The translations under genes were made by a program, and so were the position numbers. The notes under the pieces are model-generated. The model made no database searches. It was not told the DNA's origin and worked only from the letters and a program-made list of their open reading frames with translations. A stretch of DNA of 6,900 nt, from NCBI GenBank assembly GCA_946885815.1, contig CAMPHE010000089.1:1-6900 (forward strand), given 5' to 3'. The stretch's first letter is position 1; each line of letters opens with the position of its first letter. Source of the stretch: an uncultured Arenimonas sp. (lineage in GTDB: Bacteria > Pseudomonadota > Gammaproteobacteria > Xanthomonadales > Xanthomonadaceae). Positions 1 through 6,900 of the stretch are shown here, piece after piece.

Positions 1-45
1 ACCGATCATCAGGGTCTCTCCCACCCGTCGCGTCAGAATCAGCAT
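1..45 (-). CDS. csrA: Carbon storage regulator CsrA (5' part only)
   Basis: Only the first 15 codons lie in the window; the gene continues past base 1. They read MLILTRRVGETLMIG, which matches the near-invariant N-terminus of CsrA/RsmA. This is the first beta strand, with Leu4, Arg6 and Arg7, residues that contact GGA motifs in target mRNAs. CsrA is a small homodimeric cytoplasmic RNA-binding protein that controls translation and stability of mRNAs for carbon storage, motility and virulence. The ATG at 43-45 is fixed by family homology and by a GGAGGG ribosome binding site a few bases upstream. It lies downstream of alaS in the same orientation, as in Escherichia coli and many other gammaproteobacteria. 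Identification is firm despite the truncation, because this N-terminal string is highly diagnostic. Confidence 0.95.
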   Translation of the reverse strand, partial: MLILTRRVGETLMIG

Positions 46-48
46 GGT

Positions 49-65
49 TCCCTCCGGATACGTCC
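49..65 (-). promoter_or_regulatory. csrA ribosome binding site with clustered GGA motifs
   Basis: A GGAGGG Shine-Dalgarno sequence (complement of 50-55) sits four bases before the csrA ATG. Three GGA triplets, the core of a CsrA binding site, lie at 49-51, 53-55 and 63-65 on the minus strand; two of them are in or next to the Shine-Dalgarno. In E. coli, CsrA represses its own translation through GGA sites in its leader, so autoregulation is a reasonable inference here. GGA triplets inside a Shine-Dalgarno are partly expected by chance. Confidence 0.5.
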
Positions 66-104
66 CTGCACCGGCCCGCGGATGCCCGTGTTCGTCGCGG
101 TTCC

Positions 105-128
105 CCGGTCGCCCGGAAGGCGACCCGG
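105..128 (-). other. Strong stem-loop in the alaS-csrA gap
   Basis: A 7-bp perfect stem (GGTCGCC at 107-113 with GGCGACC at 119-125) closes a 5-base loop. It can be extended by two G-C pairs past one bulged base to 105-128. No T-run follows on either strand, so it is not a classic intrinsic terminator. It would lie in the csrA leader if transcription reads through from alaS, and it could equally be a structural barrier at the 3' end of the alaS message. The rest of the 128-bp gap shows no confident promoter. Confidence 0.35.
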
Positions 129-142
129 CCCGATGGTAGAAC

Positions 143-159
143 GCGCCCGGTCGGGGCGC
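143..159 (-). terminator. Possible weak terminator after alaS
   Basis: On the minus strand, 14 bases after the alaS stop codon, a 6-bp all-GC stem (GCGCCC / GGGCGC) with a 5-base loop is followed by GTTCTACC. The T content after the stem is poor, so termination would be weak or partial at best. Read-through into csrA is plausible. Confidence 0.3.
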
Positions 160-173
160 AAACCGACGCGGCG

Positions 174-2837
<2,664 letters not shown>

Positions 2838-2928
2838 GGAGGCCGGGTCTGGGACGGTTGGCCGTCGACGCGACACCGGCGATCCGCGGGGCGGCGTACC
2901 GGAATTCGCGACTTTCGGCGAGACGCCA

Positions 2929-2937
2929 AGATTACCA
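2929..2937 (-). promoter_or_regulatory. Weak candidate extended -10 promoter for alaS
   Basis: The 125-bp gap between recX and alaS contains, on the minus strand, TGGTAATCT. This resembles an extended -10 element (TG, one base, then a hexamer matching TATAAT at positions 1, 2 and 6). There is no recognisable -35. It would give a leader of about 85 bases. The leader also holds a 5-bp GACGG/CCGTC hairpin with a 4-base loop (2853-2866), 15 bases before the alaS ATG. No terminator for recX is visible, so read-through from recX is an alternative source of alaS transcripts. Confidence 0.22.
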
Positions 2938-2962
2938 GCCCGCGGCGTGGCCGGCCCGCGCC

Positions 2963-3427
2963 TCAGGCGTCCGTTCGCTGCCGCGCGGCGATCGCCGCGT
3001 GGGCCATTCCCGGGTCGAAGCCGCGCCGCAGCAGGAAGTCGAACGCCTTGCGCCGCCGCGCCGGCTCGCCGAGCTCGGCGGGCCGGAAACGACGCTCGAC
3101 GAGTTCCGCCGCGCGCGCGGCCCAGTCCGTCTCGCAGGCCAGCAGTGCCGCCTCGCAGCCTTCCGGGTCGACGCCGTGCCCGGAAAGCTCCTGCCGGATC
3201 CGGACCGGTCCATACCCGGCCGACGCCCGGTCGCGCGCGAACGCGACCGCGAAGCGCGCATCGTCCTGGAACCCCTGGGCGGCGAGGCGGTCGACCGCGG
3301 CGGCAGCCTCCGTGGCGTCCACGCCGCGCACGGCCAGCTTGCGCTTCAGGTCGCGGCGCGACTGCTCGCGCCGGACCAGCAACCCGAGAGCCTTGCGGTA
3401 CGCGTCGTCCGCGTCGCCGCCGGCCAC
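2963..3427 (-). CDS. recX: Regulatory protein RecX
   Basis: The 154-residue product matches RecX, a small all-helical modulator that binds the RecA filament groove and limits filament growth and RecA ATPase and strand exchange. Visible family features are the N-terminal repeat around 10-34 ([22 protein letters not shown]), the signature around 48-84 ([20 protein letters not shown], then [16 protein letters not shown]), and the C-terminal repeat around 107-146 ending in [18 protein letters not shown]. Length is close to the E. coli protein (166). The start is GTG at 3425-3427, only 4 bases after the recA stop; a GGAG lies 7 bases upstream inside the last recA codons and decides this start. The arrangement implies co-transcription and translational coupling with recA. 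No terminator separates the two genes. The GTG start may keep RecX below RecA, but that is inference. Confidence 0.95.
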   Translation of the reverse strand: MAGGDADDAYRKALGLLVRREQSRRDLKRKLAVRGVDATEAAAAVDRLAAQGFQDDARFAVAFARDRASAGYGPVRIRQELSGHGVDPEGCEAALLACETDWAARAAELVERRFRPAELGEPARRRKAFDFLLRRGFDPGMAHAAIAARQRTDA

Positions 3428-3431
3428 CGGA

Positions 3432-4475
<1,044 letters not shown>

Positions 4476-4482
4476 GGCGGGA

Positions 4483-4488
4483 TTCCTC
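4483..4488 (-). promoter_or_regulatory. recA ribosome binding site
   Basis: GAGGAA on the minus strand lies 7 bases before the recA ATG. It is one of the few strong Shine-Dalgarno sequences in the window (the others are at recX and csrA), consistent with high RecA synthesis, and it confirms the 347-residue start. Confidence 0.75.
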
Positions 4489-4589
4489 GGAGGTCGTGTG
4501 GCGATGGAAGGCAGGTTAGGCGGCGCGGGTCTCACGGACTGAGAAGTTTCCGCCGGTTCCGATGCTCCGCGCGAAACACCGTCGCGGGC

Positions 4590-4602
4590 AGCCGATTCGG
4601 CT
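4590..4602. repeat. 13-bp palindrome in the lexA-recA gap
   Basis: AGCCGATTCGGCT is a perfect inverted repeat of two 6-base arms around one central base, about 115 bp upstream of the recA ATG. As RNA it would form only a short hairpin. As DNA it could be a dimeric protein site, but it does not resemble the LexA box. Elsewhere the 182-bp gap (4476-4657) holds a small TCTCA/TGAGA hairpin at 4530-4544 and an 8-bp direct repeat GGGATTTC (4622-4629 and 4637-4644). I see no convincing promoter, terminator or SOS box in it. Confidence 0.35.
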
Positions 4603-4657
4603 TCGATGCGCTGTAGGGAAAGGGATTTCTTCTTCGGGGATTTCCGGCGACCGCCGC

Positions 4658-5308
4658 TCACCGGTTCGGCCTCACGAGGCCGCAGTACAGGCCTTCGATC
4701 GCGAAGTCCTGATCGTCGCGCACGACGATCGGCGCGAAGTCGGGATTGCGCGGCAGCAGGCGGATGCCGTCCTTGCCGACCTTGAGCAGTTTCACGGTGA
4801 TCTCGTCGTCGATGCGGGCGACGACGATCTGGCCGCTGCGCGCGTCGGTGGTGCGGTGCACGCCGATGAGGTCGCCCGACAGGATGCCTTCGTCGCGCAT
4901 CGAATCGCCTTTGACCCGGAGCAGGTAATCGGGCGCCGGCGAGAAGAACACGCGGTCGAGCAGCACCATGTCGTGCACGCCGGCGTCGGCGCCGATCGGC
5001 AGGCCGGCGGCGACCTGGCCGAGCACCGGCAGCCGGAGCGCGGCGTCGGGAACGGGGGAAGCGGCACCCCCGGCCGCCGGGACGAGGTCGGCGGCCGGGG
5101 ACGCCACGAGCCGGATGCCGCGGGCCTGCCCGGGGACGCGACGGATCGCCCCGGCCTGCTCGAGGGCCTCGAGGTGGTATTGCGCGGCGCGAACGCCCTT
5201 GAACCCGAACGCGTGTGCGATCTCCACCTGGGACGGCGGGACGCCGTCGGTTTCGATCCGCTCGGCGATCAGCGCGAGGATGGCCTGCTGGGTGTCGGTG
5301 ATTTCCAT
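4658..5308 (-). CDS. lexA: SOS repressor LexA (Xanthomonas LexA1 type)
   Basis: The 216-residue protein represses SOS genes and self-cleaves when stimulated by RecA filaments. The N-terminal winged helix-turn-helix spans about 1-67; its recognition region reads [21 protein letters not shown] and differs from the E. coli sequence, fitting the different operator. The C-terminal S24 peptidase domain has the scissile Ala101-Gly102 (in [11 protein letters not shown]), nucleophile Ser136 in GDSMRDEG and general base Lys173 in ITVKLLK. The spacings 34 and 37 from Gly102 to Ser136 to Lys173 equal those of E. coli LexA. The Ala/Pro-rich hinge (about 68-93) is some 17 residues longer than in E. coli. 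The ATG at 5306-5308 fits family N-termini ([18 protein letters not shown]). There is no Shine-Dalgarno, and the operator runs into the start codon. Expression is probably autoregulated through that operator. It lies 182 bp upstream of recA. Confidence 0.97.
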   Translation of the reverse strand: MEITDTQQAILALIAERIETDGVPPSQVEIAHAFGFKGVRAAQYHLEALEQAGAIRRVPGQARGIRLVASPAADLVPAAGGAASPVPDAALRLPVLGQVAAGLPIGADAGVHDMVLLDRVFFSPAPDYLLRVKGDSMRDEGILSGDLIGVHRTTDARSGQIVVARIDDEITVKLLKVGKDGIRLLPRNPDFAPIVVRDDQDFAIEGLYCGLVRPNR

Positions 5309-5326
5309 TAGTAGTAATACTACTAA
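5308..5326. promoter_or_regulatory. LexA operator (SOS box)
   Basis: TTAGTAGTAATACTACTAA is a perfect 19-bp palindrome with one central base. It contains the TTAG-N6-TACTA core known for Xylella and Xanthomonas LexA, and it equals the LexA1 operator I recall for Xanthomonas. It covers the lexA -10 region, and its last base is the A of the lexA ATG. Bound LexA would block both polymerase and the start site. Confidence 0.95.
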
Positions 5327-5347
5327 CGAAGCGACCGGGGGTGTCAA
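5317..5347 (-). promoter_or_regulatory. lexA promoter, predicted leaderless transcript
   Basis: A perfect TTGACA -35 lies at 5342-5347 on the minus strand. Two -10 choices fall inside the operator: TAGTAT at 5317-5322 (4 of 6 matches, 19-base spacer) and TAGTAG at 5320-5325 (3 of 6, 16-base spacer). Either puts the transcription start within about 0-8 bases of the ATG at 5308, so the lexA message should be leaderless or nearly so. This agrees with the lack of a Shine-Dalgarno. The promoter is inferred from sequence only. Confidence 0.7.
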
Positions 5348-5372
5348 GCCCTTTGGCCGGTTTCCTTTGGGG

Positions 5373-5399
5373 AATCGCGGCTGAAGCCGCTCCTACGGG
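5373..5399 (-). repeat. REP-like element overlapping the pncC stop codon
   Basis: The minus strand reads GTAGGAGCGGCTTCAGCCGC followed by GATTCC. It forms a 5-bp GCGGC/GCCGC stem (5377-5381 with 5386-5390) around a TTCA loop. This sequence is, from memory, a dispersed REP-type repeat common in Lysobacter, Luteimonas and related genomes. Only one copy is present in the window, so its repetitive nature cannot be shown here. Its first TAG (5393-5395) is the pncC stop codon. It lies between pncC and the lexA promoter. Confidence 0.6.
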
Positions 5400-5908
5400 G
5401 TGGCGGCGGCGAGGGACAGGAGGCCCGAGAGTGCGGCGTCGACGGTCTGGCGGCGCACCGCCTCGCGGTCGCCGCTGAAATGGAACAGCTGCGCGCGCGG
5501 GTAACCGCCACGCCGTTTCCAGCCGATCCAGACCGTCCCGATGGGTTTTCCCGGCAGGCCGCCGGTCGGTCCGGCGATGCCGGTGACCGCGACCGCGACG
5601 CTGGCGCCCGACGTGACCAGCGCACCGGACACCATTTCGAGCACCGTTTCCTGGCTGACCGCACCGTGCGCGGTCAGCGTCTCGGGGCGCACACCGAGCA
5701 GCGCCTGCTTCGCTTCGTAGCTGTAGGCCGCGATCCCGCAGTCGAACCACGCCGAGCAGCCGGGGATGTCGGTGACCATCTTCGCGATCCAGCCCCCGGT
5801 GCAGCTCTCGGCGGTCGCGAGCATCAGGTGGGCGGACTGCAGCGCGGCGCCGACCTGGCCGGCCAGCGCATGCAGCGCGTCGTCGTCGGGAGTGGCCGTC
5901 GTGTCCAT
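5393..5908 (-). CDS. pncC: Nicotinamide-nucleotide amidohydrolase PncC (CinA C-terminal domain family)
   Basis: The 171-residue protein is a stand-alone CinA C-terminal domain, close to E. coli PncC/YgaD (165). PncC deamidates NMN to nicotinate mononucleotide, recycling the NMN released by NAD-dependent DNA ligase into NAD synthesis; it is cytoplasmic. Motifs visible: [11 protein letters not shown] at 33-43 with the catalytic-type Ser35, [13 protein letters not shown] at 61-73, GAVSQETV at 82-89, [14 protein letters not shown] at 104-117, [10 protein letters not shown] at 121-130 and [14 protein letters not shown] at 147-160. The CinA molybdopterin-binding half is absent, as is normal for this subgroup. 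The ATG at 5906-5908 gives the usual helical N-terminus; no Shine-Dalgarno is present and a GC hairpin abuts the start. The TAG stop lies within a REP-like repeat. The gene sits upstream of recA, as ygaD does in E. coli, here with lexA between them. Confidence 0.95.
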   Translation of the reverse strand: MDTTATPDDDALHALAGQVGAALQSAHLMLATAESCTGGWIAKMVTDIPGCSAWFDCGIAAYSYEAKQALLGVRPETLTAHGAVSQETVLEMVSGALVTSGASVAVAVTGIAGPTGGLPGKPIGTVWIGWKRRGGYPRAQLFHFSGDREAVRRQTVDAALSGLLSLAAATP

Positions 5909-5927
5909 GGCGGCAGCGTAAGCCGCC
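5909..5927 (-). other. Hairpin abutting the pncC start codon
   Basis: GGCGGCTTACGCTGCCGCC on the minus strand forms a 6-bp all-GC stem with a 7-base loop and ends directly at the pncC ATG. It occupies the place of a ribosome binding site and no Shine-Dalgarno is visible. A similar structure precedes the upstream gene (6637-6655). Short GC inverted repeats also arise by chance in DNA this GC-rich. Confidence 0.35.
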
Positions 5928-5957
5928 GCGCCGCGCGCGTCATCCCCGCAGGCCGCT

Positions 5958-6635
5958 TCAGTGCGCGAGATCGACCGCGAGCCGCGCCGGCGCGTCCAGC
6001 ACCCGCGGGGTATAGCCGGCGGGCCGCTTCACCGCGGCGACCCAGGTCACTTCGCCCTCGAAGTCGCAGACGCGCGCCAGTGCGACCAGGTTGGTCATGC
6101 CGAAGGCGCGCAGCTTCGGGCCGGTCGTGCTTTCGCCCTGCGCCGTGTGCGCCTGCGCGCCCATGAAGCGCACCTGCAGCCACGCATCGCCCGGCAACCG
6201 CACGACATGGCCGCTGCCGCATTCGTAGACGGGCCGGTCGACGTAGGAAATGGACCACGCCGGCAGGCCGTCGCCGTCGAACTCGAAGACGATGCGATCG
6301 GCGCCCGGCTGCTCGCCGACGCGCAGCGCGCGCAGGATCGGCACGTCCGGCAGCGTGTGGGTCGCGTCGGCGCGGGAATCGGCCGTCGTCGGCGTGGGCG
6401 CCGGGGCCGCCGCCGGCTCCGCGGGCACTTCCGCCGGCGCCGGAATCGGTGCGAGTTCGGGCACGGTGTGCGGAGGCAGCGTGGCCTCGCCCTCCGCCGC
6501 CCCGGGCGGTGCGTCGCCGCCGCAGCCGGCCGCCGCGAGTGCGAGCAGCGCCACCGCCGCGATGGCGACGCGCTGTCGCCGGGGACACGATGACCGACCA
6601 AATTCGAAAAGTGCGGGAAGGCGGCGTTTCGACAT
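5958..6635 (-). CDS. AMIN-like domain lipoprotein (function unknown)
   Basis: The 225-residue product has a basic N-terminus, a hydrophobic segment at about 23-36 and the lipobox-like LAAAGC, with lipidation predicted at Cys38. The -3 residue is Ala rather than the preferred Leu, so cleavage is likely but not textbook. A low-complexity Ala/Pro linker (about 41-85) leads to a beta-rich domain at about 100-225. Its pattern DRIVFEFDGDGLPAWSISYV, GSGHVV, LQVRF, DFEGEVTWVAAVKR, then RLAVDLAH at the end, matches what I recall of AMIN-like domains best known from actinobacterial lipoproteins. AMIN-type folds often bind cell-wall components, but no function can be assigned here. Cys139 and Cys190 could form a periplasmic disulfide. 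The signal n-region (22 residues) is long; no alternative start was found. It lies 49 bp upstream of pncC on the same strand and divergent from mutS. Confidence 0.85.
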   Translation of the reverse strand: MSKRRLPALFEFGRSSCPRRQRVAIAAVALLALAAAGCGGDAPPGAAEGEATLPPHTVPELAPIPAPAEVPAEPAAAPAPTPTTADSRADATHTLPDVPILRALRVGEQPGADRIVFEFDGDGLPAWSISYVDRPVYECGSGHVVRLPGDAWLQVRFMGAQAHTAQGESTTGPKLRAFGMTNLVALARVCDFEGEVTWVAAVKRPAGYTPRVLDAPARLAVDLAH

Positions 6636-6636
6636 G

Positions 6637-6655
6637 GGCGGACGCTATCGCCGCC
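6637..6655 (-). other. Hairpin next to the lipoprotein start codon
   Basis: GGCGGCGATAGCGTCCGCC on the minus strand forms a 5-bp GGCGG/CCGCC stem with a 9-base loop, one base before the ATG. It matches the pncC pre-start hairpin at 13 of 19 positions. No Shine-Dalgarno is present. Confidence 0.3.
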
Positions 6656-6677
6656 GTCGTGCACCGGTCGTGACGCG

Positions 6678-6706
6678 TCGCCACGCGCGGGCGGTTGGAC
6701 TAAGCT
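6678..6706 (+). promoter_or_regulatory. Weak candidate mutS promoter
   Basis: Within the 131-bp divergent gap (6636-6766), TCGCCA at 6678-6683 (4 of 6 matches to the -35 consensus) and TAAGCT at 6701-6706 (3 of 6 to the -10) are 17 bases apart on the plus strand. This would start mutS transcripts near 6713. No credible promoter for the leftward lipoprotein gene stands out in the gap. Confidence 0.25.
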
Positions 6707-6743
6707 GCCTCGCCCGGTTTCCCGTCATTCCGCCCTCCCCGTC

Positions 6744-6770
6744 ATGTCCTGCGGTCCTTCCTGCCCATGA
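6744..6770 (+). other. Possible 8-codon uORF overlapping the mutS start
   Basis: ATG at 6744 opens a frame encoding MSCGPSCP and stops at TGA 6768-6770. The stop overlaps the mutS start as ATGA. Neither start has a Shine-Dalgarno. A stop-start overlap of this kind permits translational coupling, but an 8-codon frame can occur by chance and expression is unproven. Confidence 0.3.
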
Positions 6771-6900
6771 GCGGCGATTCGTCGTCGCACTCCCCGGTGA
6801 TGCGCCAGTTCCTCGCCGCGAAGGCGGAGAACCCGGACATCCTGCTGTTCTTCCGGATGGGCGATTTCTACGAGCTGTTCTACGACGACGCGCGCAAGGC
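6767..6900 (+). CDS. mutS: DNA mismatch repair protein MutS (5' part only)
   Basis: The first 44 codons are present and the gene runs off the right end. The translation [20 protein letters not shown] continues with [20 protein letters not shown] and DARKA. It contains the N-terminal mismatch-recognition domain signature: the Phe-x-Glu motif (FYE in GDFYELF), whose Phe stacks on the mismatched base, lies at about residues 34-36. MutS binds mismatches and recruits MutL in methyl- or strand-directed repair. The ATG at 6767 gives an N-terminus like that of E. coli MutS ([20 protein letters not shown]). No Shine-Dalgarno precedes it, and the overlapping short frame at 6744-6770 may affect its translation. 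It is the only plus-strand gene here, divergent from the lipoprotein gene. Confidence 0.96.
   Translation, partial: MSGDSSSHSPVMRQFLAAKAENPDILLFFRMGDFYELFYDDARK

Noticed and set aside
2838..2876. A 13-residue N-terminal extension of AlaRS from GTG
   Set aside because: No Shine-Dalgarno, and the residues have no counterpart in AlaRS; the ATG at 2837 aligns with family N-termini.
2911..2926. GC stem in the recX-alaS gap as a recX terminator
   Set aside because: The stem (GGCG/CGCC plus two weaker pairs) has only a 3-base loop and no T-run follows on the minus strand.
4516..4530. TTAG in the lexA-recA gap as half of an SOS box
   Set aside because: The second half (TACTA) is absent; the following sequence is CGGGT at the required spacing.
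4622..4644. Two copies of GGGATTTC 15 bases apart as a regulatory repeat
   Set aside because: Two 8-base copies without further copies or known binding partner are not enough to support a site.
5309..5347. A 13-residue N-terminal extension of LexA from a TTG codon
   Set aside because: The TTG is part of the TTGACA -35 element, the codons between are the operator, and LexA homologs begin at the ATG at 5308.
4476..5750. A 425-residue in-frame N-terminal extension of RecA
   Set aside because: Family homology and a strong Shine-Dalgarno fix the start at 4475; the upstream frame overlaps lexA and pncC out of frame and is Arg/Pro-rich noise.

Overview
The window is a high-GC (roughly 65-70% by eye) stretch of a gammaproteobacterial chromosome. 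The protein sequences and the gene order point to the Xanthomonadales (Lysobacter/Luteimonas-like). The strongest taxonomic markers are a LexA of the Xanthomonas LexA1 type with its operator TTAGTAGTAATACTACTAA, the order mutS / lipoprotein / pncC / lexA / recA / recX / alaS / csrA, and a GTAGGAGCGGCTTCAGCCGC-type REP-like element.

Layout from right to left, following transcription of the minus strand. The first 44 codons of mutS run rightward off the window from 6767. Divergent to it, on the minus strand, come a small lipoprotein with an AMIN-like domain (5958-6635), pncC (5393-5908), lexA (4658-5308), recA (3432-4475), recX (2963-3427), alaS (174-2837) and the first 15 codons of csrA (1-45). 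Coding density is very high and no intergenic gap exceeds 185 bp. No RNA gene, insertion sequence, CRISPR array or prophage is visible.

Functionally this is a core genome-maintenance locus. MutS recognises mismatches. LexA represses the SOS response and is inactivated by RecA filaments. RecA does recombination and LexA co-cleavage. RecX restrains RecA. PncC salvages NMN, a by-product of NAD-dependent DNA ligase. AlaRS and CsrA are housekeeping neighbours. Only one LexA box is visible; it covers the lexA -10 region and the first base of its start codon, so lexA and very possibly recA-recX appear to be controlled from a single SOS promoter.

I see no undescribed multi-gene system. The points worth a second look are small: an apparently leaderless lexA whose operator runs into the ATG, a REP-like repeat that supplies the pncC stop codon, an AMIN-like lipoprotein with an extra cysteine pair, near-identical hairpins abutting two start codons, a short uORF overlapping the mutS start, clustered GGA motifs before csrA, and a divergent patch in AlaRS.
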